43,790 bases of DNA, taken from positions 1-43,790 of the forward strand of contig CAYMLL010000022.1 in assembly GCA_964390645.1 (NCBI GenBank), given 5' to 3'. This DNA comes from CAYMLL01 sp964390645. GTDB lineage: Bacteria; Planctomycetota; UBA8108. Every line of letters begins with the position of its first letter. Within the stretch, counting starts at the first letter, position 1. Shown here in pieces: positions 34,442 through 41,917 of this stretch. A program made the translations under genes and the position numbers. A model generated the notes under the pieces. It was given only the letters and a program-made list of their open reading frames with translations, did no database searches and was not told the DNA's origin.

Positions 34442-36064
34442 CTAGCGAAGACCCAGGTACAGCGAGACCAGCGGCACCTCGTGATCCTCGACGACGACGA
34501 CCTCGAGCCCGTTCGCCAGCGTACTCTTCTCGACAGCAAGCGCGGGTACCGTCTCGAGGGGCGGAGCGATCGGCGGTCTCTCGGGTAGACCCGGTGGCCG
34601 CCTGGCGGTCGCCTTCGGACCGCCCGGACTGGCGCGCCGGCCGGCCTCATTGACCGGAGCCAACTCCGCCTCCTCGCCCTTGCCCCCCTTCCTTCCCATC
34701 GAGAGGATCGAGCCGAGCATTCCCATCAACGTCGGCTTGATCGTCAGCTTCGCGCTACGCTCCGGCACGCAGTAGAGCCGGGCGACGCGCTGGACGTCGG
34801 CGCGCGTGACGCTCTGCAGGGCCCCCAGCTTGCGATTGGCGTCCTCGGTGTCGCCCAGGATCGCGGCGGCGTCACCGAGCAGCTGTGCCTTGCTTTCGAC
34901 CCGCAGCTGCGACGCGAGACTGCGCTTCAGCAGGTTGTTGCGCGCCTTGAGGAGCTCCTTGTCCGTCACCCCCTTCTCACGCACACGGGTGAACTCTTCG
35001 TCGAGGGCCGCCAGCGCCTTCTTGGCGTTGCCGAAGGGCGACAGCGCGGCGCCGGCTCCGAAGACACCGGCGTGCTCGAGCTGGAAGGTCCCCGAGATCG
35101 CCATCGCGGCGAGCTTCTTCTCCTTGACGAGCGCGCGGTGCAGGCGGCTGGACTCGCCCTCGCCGAGGATCGCGGACAGCACCTCGAGCGCCGCACTATC
35201 GGCGTGCCCCGACGGCACGGCGTAGTAGCCGACACCGACGATCGGCACCGGTCCGTTCTTTTCCTGGATGCGGATCTCGAAGGGGCCCTTGCGCAGCGTC
35301 TTCGGCGGCGACACGCGCGGCGGCTCGGGGCATCTCGGAATCCAGCCGAAGTACTGCTGCGCGAGCTCTTGCGCCTTTGCGTGGTCGACGTCGCCAACGA
35401 TGATCAGTGATGCGTTGTTCGGGACGTAGAAGCGATCCCAGAACTCCTGCAGCTCGTCGACACCCGCAGCACGCAGATGGGGGATGTTGCCGATCGGCGA
35501 CCAGCTGTACGGATGACCGGGGAAGACCTCGGCGAAAACTTTCTCGAACACCGATCCGTAGGGGCTGTTGAGCCCCATGCGGCGCTCCTCCTCGACGACG
35601 CGACGCTCGGTCTGGAAGCCGCCTTCGTCGATCTTCAGCGATGAGAGACGCTCGGCCTCGAGCCAGAGAAGCAGCGGCAGCTGGTTCGATGGGCCGACGT
35701 TGATGTACGTCGTGTTGTCGAACGCCGTGTAAGCGTTGCACGAGCCGCCGACCCCTTGGATGAGATCAAAGTGGTCCGCCGAGCCGAGTCGGTCCGTGCC
35801 GCGGAACATCATGTGCTCGAACATGTGAGCAAAGCCGTTGCGGTCCTTCGACTCGTCCTTCGAGCCGACGTGGTACCAGATCTGCACGGCAACGATGGGG
35901 CAGCTCGAGTCCTCGAGCGTGACGACCCTGAGACCGTTGTCGAGGACGATCTCCTTGTAGTCATATCGATGCGCCGTCGGCGCATCCGCGATGAGAGCCA
36001 TCGGCAAGAGTCCTGAAAAAAGGGTAGCCAGCATCCTGGTCGCTCGGGTCCTCGGTCGCTTCAA
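34442..36064 (-). CDS. N-terminal (catalytic) half of an exported M16-family zinc peptidase
   Basis: 540 residues with a signal peptide (about 1-26). The inverted zinc motif HMFEH lies at 80-84, and the downstream Glu ligand lies in VVEEERR (about 156-162), as in pitrilysin, insulinase and processing peptidases. A second M16 unit with no zinc motif (YYAVPSGHADSAAL; LGEGESSRLHRALV) follows. After a Lys/Pro-rich linker (about 475-505) a third unit begins, ANGLEVVVVEDHEVPLVSLY, and is cut by TAG at 34442-34444. Read through, the protein would be 944 residues, the normal layout for large fused M16 proteins. It degrades peptides in the periplasm or outside the cell. The zinc site lies entirely in this part, but the truncation removes part of the expected chamber, so activity is uncertain. 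Confidence 0.85.
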   Translation of the reverse strand: MKRPRTRATRMLATLFSGLLPMALIADAPTAHRYDYKEIVLDNGLRVVTLEDSSCPIVAVQIWYHVGSKDESKDRNGFAHMFEHMMFRGTDRLGSADHFDLIQGVGGSCNAYTAFDNTTYINVGPSNQLPLLLWLEAERLSSLKIDEGGFQTERRVVEEERRMGLNSPYGSVFEKVFAEVFPGHPYSWSPIGNIPHLRAAGVDELQEFWDRFYVPNNASLIIVGDVDHAKAQELAQQYFGWIPRCPEPPRVSPPKTLRKGPFEIRIQEKNGPVPIVGVGYYAVPSGHADSAALEVLSAILGEGESSRLHRALVKEKKLAAMAISGTFQLEHAGVFGAGAALSPFGNAKKALAALDEEFTRVREKGVTDKELLKARNNLLKRSLASQLRVESKAQLLGDAAAILGDTEDANRKLGALQSVTRADVQRVARLYCVPERSAKLTIKPTLMGMLGSILSMGRKGGKGEEAELAPVNEAGRRASPGGPKATARRPPGLPERPPIAPPLETVPALAVEKSTLANGLEVVVVEDHEVPLVSLYLGLR

Positions 36065-36262
36065 GCGTGTGCCCCTCCGAGCTGTCGAACCAGTTCATAG
36101 ACAATCCGCAGCGAACGTCGCAATCTCCCCAAGTGTCCACCGACATCGATACAATAACCAGCCTCGACGGAGTCTCGCGCGGAATCGGCCCTTCGGACGA
36201 GCCGTTAACCCGGGCTGCGCTTCCCGGTTCGATCATCGACGGCTCCCCGAAGGAGAGCCCCA

Positions 36263-37165
36263 ATGCGACACACCGCGAGTACTCCACGACAGCCGACCAT
36301 GCGTCTCGCCCACTCGGAACTCCTCGGCTGGGCCCCGGCGATCGCCTTGCCACTCGGGTGCGCGGTCCTGCCGTGGGAGCCCGCCTGGACCTACATGTGG
36401 GCGCTCGCGGTCTCGATTTTTATCGGCTGCAAGTGGCTGACCTGGTTCAGCGCTCCGGACCGCGGCACGGTCACCCGGCAGCTCGCCTACCTGTTCTTCT
36501 GGCCCGGTCTCGACGCCCCGCGCTTCTTGACCTCGGCCTCGGCCGTGGCGCCTCGCGTTTCCGAGTGGCTGCTCGGACTGCGGAACATCGCGAGCGGCAC
36601 CCTGCTCCTCTTCGTCGTGACGAGGTGGATACCGCAGTCATCACCTTACCTCGTCGGCTGGGTCGGCATGATCGGCATCGTCCTCGTTCTCCACTTCGGA
36701 ACGCTCCACCTCCTTTCCTGTGCCTGGCGCGCTGGTGGCCTTCACGCCGAGCCGCTGATGCTCGCGCCGATCCTGTCGACGAGCGTCACCGAGTTCTGGG
36801 GACAGAGATGGAACACCGCCTTTCGCGACCTGACCCATCGCTTCGTCTTTCGTCCGCTCTGCCGCCGATTGAGCGCCCGGTCCGCCGTACTCGTCAGCTT
36901 CCTCTTCAGCGGGCTGATCCACGAGCTCGCGATCTCGGTCCCCACCGGCACCGGCTACGGAGGCCCGACGTTGTTCTTCGTCGTCCAGGGTGTCGCGATC
37001 CTCTTCGAGCGCAGTCATACGGGGCGAGCCTTTCTCTCCACGTCCACCCGTCGTCGACTCCTGACCTGGATCGTCCTTGTCGGGCCCGTCCCCGTCCTCT
37101 TTCACCCGCCGTTCGTCACGACCATCGTCGTGCCGTTTCTCACCGCGATCGGAGCGATCTCGTGA
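36263..37165 (+). CDS. Membrane-bound O-acyltransferase (MBOAT, wax-synthase-like)
   Basis: A 300-residue integral membrane protein with about eight hydrophobic segments. ATG 36263 follows AAGGAGAG at a good distance. Motifs typical of plant-type wax synthase and related MBOAT enzymes are FWGQRWNTAFRD (about 178-189), FRPL, and SGLIHELAIS with His220 as the likely catalytic residue, then GGPTLFFVVQG. The family transfers acyl groups from acyl-CoA to fatty alcohols, sterols, glycerol or other hydroxyl acceptors. The acceptor here is unknown; wax esters or acylated surface glycans are possible. The stop overlaps the GTG start of the next gene (GTGA), so the two proteins are probably made together. 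Confidence 0.83.
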   Translation: MRHTASTPRQPTMRLAHSELLGWAPAIALPLGCAVLPWEPAWTYMWALAVSIFIGCKWLTWFSAPDRGTVTRQLAYLFFWPGLDAPRFLTSASAVAPRVSEWLLGLRNIASGTLLLFVVTRWIPQSSPYLVGWVGMIGIVLVLHFGTLHLLSCAWRAGGLHAEPLMLAPILSTSVTEFWGQRWNTAFRDLTHRFVFRPLCRRLSARSAVLVSFLFSGLIHELAISVPTGTGYGGPTLFFVVQGVAILFERSHTGRAFLSTSTRRRLLTWIVLVGPVPVLFHPPFVTTIVVPFLTAIGAIS

Positions 37166-37575
37166 CTCTCTCAATCCTGATCACGCTCGCCGGTCTCGCT
37201 CAGCTCTGGATACTCATCGCGTCCGCGATCGTTCCGTCACGGCTGCGCTGGCGTCAGGTGCTCGCAACGCTGCCACGACTCCATCGACAGATGTACTGGG
37301 TCTACGGCGGCTACGTCGTCCTCTGCATCATCGCGTTCGCGGTGATCAGCCTCGCCTGCGCAGATGAGCTCGCAGGCAGGAGCCCCCTGGCGCGAGGCGT
37401 CTGTCTGTTCATCGCGGTCTTCTGGGGCATCCGTGTTCTGCTGCAGGCGGTCTTCGACGTCCGCGAGCACCTGACGTCGCCGTGGCTGCGCGTCGGCTAT
37501 CACACACTGACGGTGTTGTTCGTGTTCTTGACGTTCGTGTACGGGTACGCGGCGCTCGGAGATGCAGGGGCGTGA
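37162..37575 (+). CDS. Small four-helix membrane protein coupled to the MBOAT gene
   Basis: A 137-residue protein starting at GTG 37162 inside the MBOAT stop (GTGA). It is easily missed because the same frame is open far upstream (from 36067) as antisense-like text; only the last 137 codons look like protein. Four hydrophobic stretches are seen: SILITLAGLAQLWILIASAI, VLCIIAFAVISLA, GVCLFIAVFWGIRVLLQAVF, and LTVLFVFLTFVYGYAAL. Basic and aromatic loops carry RLHRQMYWVYGGY and REHLTSPWLRVGYH. I do not recognise a named family. The tight coupling suggests a partner or subunit of the acyltransferase. It converges on aspS. Confidence 0.75.
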   Translation: MTLSILITLAGLAQLWILIASAIVPSRLRWRQVLATLPRLHRQMYWVYGGYVVLCIIAFAVISLACADELAGRSPLARGVCLFIAVFWGIRVLLQAVFDVREHLTSPWLRVGYHTLTVLFVFLTFVYGYAALGDAGA

Positions 37576-37634
37576 CAGGCGGAATCTGTCTTCTCGGGCG
37601 GCTCCGGTGCGGGTCACGCCGCCGGCGGCCTGTC
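37574..37634. terminator. Possible hairpin between convergent genes
   Basis: GACAGGC at 37574-37580 pairs with GCCTGTC at 37628-37634, and an alternative inner pairing GACAG/CTGTC closes at 37586-37590. A GCCGCCGGCGGC palindrome lies inside. No T-tract follows, so it is only a weak candidate for bidirectional termination between the small membrane protein gene and aspS. Confidence 0.25.
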
Positions 37635-37694
37635 GAGGAAGTCCATCCGGCGCGACTCGTGACCTCTCGCCACGAAATCGGTGAGAAATCCGGG

Positions 37695-38993
37695 CTATGG
37701 CCGGATCCGGTTCCTGTCCCGGGGGAAGAGCGTGGCCTCCTTGACGTTCGACAGGCCGAGCAGCTTCATCGTCAATCGCTCGAGGCCGAGGCCGAGCCCG
37801 CCGTGGGGAGGCATCCCATGGCGGAAAGCGCTCGTGTAATAGTCGAACTCGTCGGGATCGTAGCCCCTCTCGCGCATCTTCTCGACGAGGAGCTCGTACT
37901 GGTGGATGCGCTGACTGCCCGTCGTGATCTCGAGGCCGCGGAAGAGCAAGTCGAAGCTGCGCGAGATCTCGGGATCGTCCTCACGGAAGCTCGTGTAGAC
38001 CGGTCGCTTCGACAGCGGGAAGCCGACGACGTAGAGAAACTCGGAGCCGTGCTCGCGCCTCGACCACTCGCAGAGCCGGCGCTCGCCCTCCGGGTCTAGA
38101 TCGCCGGGAGGGCCGCGGTGACCCTCCGCACGGACCAGCTCGACGGCGTCCTTGAACTCGATCTGCGGCACCGTCTCCGGCACCTCGGGAATCGTCGCCC
38201 CGAGCCGCTCGAGTGGCTCCCCGCAGCGTTCGACCAGAGACCTGCAGATGTGGCGCATCAGCCCGACCTGCATCGAGATCACGTCTTGCTCCGACTCGAT
38301 GAAGCCCATCTCGTAGTCGAGCGAGCAGTATTCGTTGATGTGGCGCGAGGTCTCGTGCTTCTCGGCGCGGTAGACGTAGCCGATCTCGTAAACCCGCTCG
38401 AGTCCGCTGCCAACCATGATCTGCTTGTAGAACTGCGGCGACTGGGCGAGAAAGGCCGGCTTGCCGAAGTAGTCGATCTCGAAGACGTTGGCCCCACCCT
38501 CGGTTCCGGTGCCGACGATCTTCGACGTCTTCACCTCGGTGAAGCCCTGCGAGCGCAGATACTCCCCGAAGGAGTTGATGATCTCCGCCTGCACCTCGAA
38601 GACCGCACGCACCTCGAGCGCGCGCAGTGATACGGTCCGGTAGTCGAGAATCTTGTCGAGGTGCGTCTTCTCGAGCACCTTCGGGCGGTTGATCTCGAGC
38701 GGTGGCTCCTGGGCGACGGCGAGCACGTCGAGCGAGGCGACGTGCACCTCGAAACCGCGAGGCGCCCGATCGTCCGGAACGACCTCGCCGTCGACCTGGA
38801 CGACGAACTCCTTGCCGATTTCCGAGACGTCGACGTCCGAGCCGGGCTGGATGACCGCCTGAATCAGTCCGCCACGGTCGCGCAATACGAGGAACTTCAC
38901 CTCGCGGAAGTCGCGCAGGTTGTGGACCCATCCGGCGAGACGGACCGTGTCCCCGGCGTGCGCCGCAACCTGCGATGTGAGAATTCGTTCCAT
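37695..38993 (-). CDS. aspS: Aspartyl-tRNA synthetase, archaeal type, probably non-discriminating
   Basis: A 432-residue class II synthetase. An N-terminal OB-fold anticodon-binding domain (about 1-105, VRLAGWVHNLRDF) is followed by the catalytic core with motif 2 (YRAEKHETSRHINEY) and motif 3 (GGLGLGLERLTMKLLGL), ending FPRDRNRIRP. The length and the lack of the bacterial insertion domain mark the archaeal type (AspRS2). His24 (GWVH) and Pro78 (RAPRG) occupy positions that, in Deinococcus AspRS2, were linked to relaxed tRNA recognition. The enzyme may therefore also charge tRNA-Asn with Asp, to be amidated by GatCAB. It is cytosolic. It has its own candidate promoter at 39031-39039 and lies 131 bp downstream of the DUF6807 gene. 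Confidence 0.93.
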   Translation of the reverse strand: MERILTSQVAAHAGDTVRLAGWVHNLRDFREVKFLVLRDRGGLIQAVIQPGSDVDVSEIGKEFVVQVDGEVVPDDRAPRGFEVHVASLDVLAVAQEPPLEINRPKVLEKTHLDKILDYRTVSLRALEVRAVFEVQAEIINSFGEYLRSQGFTEVKTSKIVGTGTEGGANVFEIDYFGKPAFLAQSPQFYKQIMVGSGLERVYEIGYVYRAEKHETSRHINEYCSLDYEMGFIESEQDVISMQVGLMRHICRSLVERCGEPLERLGATIPEVPETVPQIEFKDAVELVRAEGHRGPPGDLDPEGERRLCEWSRREHGSEFLYVVGFPLSKRPVYTSFREDDPEISRSFDLLFRGLEITTGSQRIHQYELLVEKMRERGYDPDEFDYYTSAFRHGMPPHGGLGLGLERLTMKLLGLSNVKEATLFPRDRNRIRP

Positions 38994-39030
38994 GTTCGCC
39001 CTGTCCTGGCCGAGAAGACGGGAAGGAACG

Positions 39031-39039
39031 ATTGTATCA
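39031..39039 (-). promoter_or_regulatory. Candidate extended -10 promoter of aspS
   Basis: On the minus strand TGATACAAT forms an extended -10 (TGn followed by TACAAT, 5 of 6 consensus). No good -35 is visible. The leader to ATG 38993 would be about 30 bases. Confidence 0.4.
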
Positions 39040-39124
39040 CGTCCGGGAGGCCGGATTGAAGGGCCCGAGAAGCCCCGCGAGCCCCGGGAGCGACGGGCCG
39101 GCTCACCCTCTCCGGGCTCCTGTG

Positions 39125-40354
39125 CTACCTCGCCTTGACCACCGTCAACACGGGAGGGAACGAGAACCCCGCGTAGACCTGAGGCACCTTCGAGACCGCG
39201 GTGTTCCCGGCGTGGAAGTAGACCCGGAAGCGGAAGCGGATCGACTCTCCCTTGTTCATCTCGTGCTCGCCCCTCTTCTCGGCCTTCCTGCCGTAGAAGT
39301 GGCGGTGGCCGAAAGGATTCGCCGCAAAGAGCCCGTAGTCGCGGACATGCCAGTGGATCGGATGGCGGAAGCTCGTCGGGTGGTCCATGATCGTCACGCC
39401 CACCGTCTCACCGCCGACCGCGCCGTAGTAATCGATCCACTCCGCCGGCTTGCCCCAGGCCTGACCGGCCCCCTTGGCGCCACGCGAGTTGACGATCTTG
39501 CCGCCGGAGGTCTGCTTCATCGTGCCGGCGACACGGATCCCGAAGCTGCCCTCCTTGGTCGACCCGAACTTTACCGGAGCATCGGTGGCCGCGAGCTCGA
39601 GGTCGAAGTCCCAGATCGACTCGCCGCCACCAAGCGGGTAGATCTTCACGTCGCGACGCTCCTCGAGGATCTTCTCGCCGCCCACCGTGCCCCAGTCGTT
39701 CGTCGAGCTCAGGTGGGCAAAGACATCGCCGCCCGAGAGCGTCTTGAAGCCCCTGTGCCGGATGCGACCGGTCTTCGCGCTCTCGGCCCAGAAGTCGACG
39801 CCGTTGACGCTCCCGTGTGTGAACCAGAACGATCGGTGATGGGGGTGATCTCCCCGCTCTCCGGTGACGCCCTTCTTCATCGGGAAGTGGCGCGTCACCA
39901 TCTTGCCGCCCGGTCCCTGGACCGGATAGAAGAACGGCTTCTTGACATCGTTTCCGCTCGTCACGTAGCGCGTCACGAGAGCCCCGTCGACCGAGATGTC
40001 GACACCGGGAGCGCGATCCGCCGTCACACGAATACGCGGAGCCGACGCGGGCTTCACCTCGGCGAGCCGGACCTCCCACGCCGGGCTGCTGCCCGCCTTG
40101 ATGATGTCGGCGACCCAGTGGACGACGACGCCGTCGCCCACGGCCTCGATTTGACCGGGTGCAGGCTTGCCATCCGGCATGGCGCGGACGACAGCGCCCA
40201 CCCATTTCCTCGATCCCGGAATCTTCACCGACAGGGGGGTCCTCACGAGATCGACGGCTGTCTCGGCCGCCGATACTCGGTACGTCTCCTGCGCGTGGAC
40301 CCCGGCAGTCATCGGGACAGCGGCGAGAATGCCGAGAATGAACGCGTTGCGCAT
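39125..40354 (-). CDS. Exported DUF6807 (PmoA-like) protein
   Basis: A 409-residue protein with a signal peptide (about 1-21, ending VHAQE) and AAGGAG ten bases before ATG 40354. The DUF6807 signatures are GERGDHPHHRSFWFTHG, VDFWAE, and IMDHPTSFRHPIHWHVRDYG, then ANPFG. The family is often misnamed methane monooxygenase PmoA, but it is a soluble beta-sandwich-like protein with conserved His and Asp residues. Such genes occur with carbohydrate-active genes in Planctomycetota and Bacteroidota, and the biochemical role is not established. It starts 21 bp downstream of the esterase-LamG gene, so the two are probably one transcription unit. Confidence 0.88.
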   Translation of the reverse strand: MRNAFILGILAAVPMTAGVHAQETYRVSAAETAVDLVRTPLSVKIPGSRKWVGAVVRAMPDGKPAPGQIEAVGDGVVVHWVADIIKAGSSPAWEVRLAEVKPASAPRIRVTADRAPGVDISVDGALVTRYVTSGNDVKKPFFYPVQGPGGKMVTRHFPMKKGVTGERGDHPHHRSFWFTHGSVNGVDFWAESAKTGRIRHRGFKTLSGGDVFAHLSSTNDWGTVGGEKILEERRDVKIYPLGGGESIWDFDLELAATDAPVKFGSTKEGSFGIRVAGTMKQTSGGKIVNSRGAKGAGQAWGKPAEWIDYYGAVGGETVGVTIMDHPTSFRHPIHWHVRDYGLFAANPFGHRHFYGRKAEKRGEHEMNKGESIRFRFRVYFHAGNTAVSKVPQVYAGFSFPPVLTVVKAR

Positions 40355-40375
40355 GGCTGTCGTCTCCTTGGCGAA

Positions 40376-41824
40376 TCAGCGACCCACGATCTTCCCGCGA
40401 AGGCGGATCTCGTCGAAGTCGCCCGTGTCGTCGAAGCTCCCGACGCCGACGCGACCATGAAGAAACGTGCTGTCGTTCGTGCACATTACGGGATTGTCCA
40501 TGTCGTCGAAGTAGACCTCGATGAGGCCATCGTCAACCGATCGGCGCACGCGCACACGATGCCACGCGTCGTCCCAGTCGATACCCAGGGTCCGCTCGCG
40601 CGCGATCGTCGTGCGCGGCTTGTCGTTGACGACGAAGATGGAGTTGGCGTGATCGTCGCCCTTCTTGCCGAGATGAACGTAGTAGAATCTCGACGGGCCC
40701 TGGTGACCGAAGAAGAGGCAGAGATCGCGGTGGCCGTAGTCCGGAATCGTCGAGCGCAGCGTCACGTCGAGGACAAAGTCGCCGACCACCCGGTCCTTCA
40801 GGAGCGCTATGCTCAGCGGCGAGCGCACCCTCGGCCTGTAGCTGCTGCGCTTCTCGAAGAGGCGGAGATGACGCCGACCCTCGACACCACCGATCTTCCA
40901 CTGCTTCGCGTCGGTGAGCTCCCAGCGCTCGGCGCCGCCCTCGAAGTCCTCGACGGCGACGAGCGGCAGCTCGCTACCCCGGAGGTAGCGGGCAAGGAAC
41001 TCGTGCATCGCGGCGTTCGTGCGCTCGAGATGCTCACCGCGCCAGCCGTGTCCCTGCCCCTCGACGGTGACGAGGCGTCCGGGTACGGAGAGCCGTAACA
41101 TCTCGCGGTGGAACATCGTCGCCTGCGGGTAGGGAACGGTCGGGTCCTGCGTACCGTGGAAGGTGAGCACGGGAGCATCCCCGCGCGACAGATGGCTGAC
41201 GGGCGAGAGCTCCCAGTATGTCTTCGCGAGCTCGCCCTCGTACTTGCCACCCGCGAGGTGCTCGACGAGCTTCTGCGCGCCCTCGGACCAGACCTGCGGC
41301 GCACGCATGTCGGTCGGACCGAAGAAGTTGACGACAGCCTGCACGTTCGAACCCGGACGCTTCTCGCGATCGGATCGGGTGCCGAGCATCAGCGACAGGT
41401 GGCCCCCCGCCGAATGCCCCAGGACACCGATGCGCGCCGGGTCACCGCCGAATTTACTCGCGTGCGCACGAAACCAGCGGAGTGCGTCGTCGACGTCGTT
41501 CATCTGGGCCGGCCACGACGCGACCTGCGTGAGGCGATAGGTCGCCGTCGCCGCGACGTAGCCCCGCTCGGCGAGCGCGCGGATCAATCCGTGATAGTGC
41601 TGACGCTGACCGCCGCGCCAGCCGCCGCCGTGGATGCAGAGGACCATCGGGTGCGGCATCTCGACGACAGGCGGATGGGCGACGTCGAGCGCGAGCTCGA
41701 GGTCGCCGCGCTTCGCGTAGACCAGGTCCCGCTTCTCGACGATCTCGCCGCGCGTCGCGGTTGTCGTCAAGAAACCGAGACACAACGAGAGCGCGAAGAC
41801 GAGAGGAGATCGTGAAGTGCTCAC
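40376..41824 (-). CDS. Exported alpha/beta esterase (BD-FAE/carboxylesterase type) fused to a LamG-like domain
   Basis: GTG 41824 is preferred over ATG 41869 because AGGAGG precedes it by four bases and the protein then begins with a normal signal peptide (MSTSRSPLVFALSLCLGFL); 482 residues. Catalytic elements, numbered from this start: oxyanion loop HGGGW at 65-69; nucleophile elbow GHSAGG with Ser138; Asp227 in HGTQDPTVP; His259 in GQGHGW. From about residue 295 a beta-rich C-terminal domain follows (VEDFEGGAERWELTD; YYVHLGKKGDDHAN; DDMDNPVM; GRVGVGSFDD). It resembles LamG/concanavalin-like or 3-keto-disaccharide-hydrolase-type beta sandwiches and may bind glycan. The likely role is de-esterification of a polysaccharide (feruloyl or acetyl esters), by inference. 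It lies between purF and the DUF6807 gene. Confidence 0.85.
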   Translation of the reverse strand: MSTSRSPLVFALSLCLGFLTTTATRGEIVEKRDLVYAKRGDLELALDVAHPPVVEMPHPMVLCIHGGGWRGGQRQHYHGLIRALAERGYVAATATYRLTQVASWPAQMNDVDDALRWFRAHASKFGGDPARIGVLGHSAGGHLSLMLGTRSDREKRPGSNVQAVVNFFGPTDMRAPQVWSEGAQKLVEHLAGGKYEGELAKTYWELSPVSHLSRGDAPVLTFHGTQDPTVPYPQATMFHREMLRLSVPGRLVTVEGQGHGWRGEHLERTNAAMHEFLARYLRGSELPLVAVEDFEGGAERWELTDAKQWKIGGVEGRRHLRLFEKRSSYRPRVRSPLSIALLKDRVVGDFVLDVTLRSTIPDYGHRDLCLFFGHQGPSRFYYVHLGKKGDDHANSIFVVNDKPRTTIARERTLGIDWDDAWHRVRVRRSVDDGLIEVYFDDMDNPVMCTNDSTFLHGRVGVGSFDDTGDFDEIRLRGKIVGR

Positions 41825-41917
41825 CGTGCCTCCTGCGTTGCCAATTCGAGGGAAGAAGGATGGCCGCATCGTAGGTCAGGCGGACCTGTCGGGCAAGCCG
41901 CGAACGACCGCGAGCCC

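Noticed and set aside
36150..36155. TACAAT as a -10 box upstream of the MBOAT gene
   Set aside because: No -35 at a suitable distance and no extended -10 element, so the evidence is too weak to list as a promoter.
36067..37161. Long plus-strand frame preceding the small membrane protein
   Set aside because: It overlaps the well-supported MBOAT gene in another frame and reads as Arg/Pro-rich shadow text; only the part from GTG 37162 is real.
39125..40354. Particulate methane monooxygenase subunit, as the PmoA name suggests
   Set aside because: The protein is soluble and exported, with no membrane helices typical of PmoA; the name is a historical label for the DUF6807 family.
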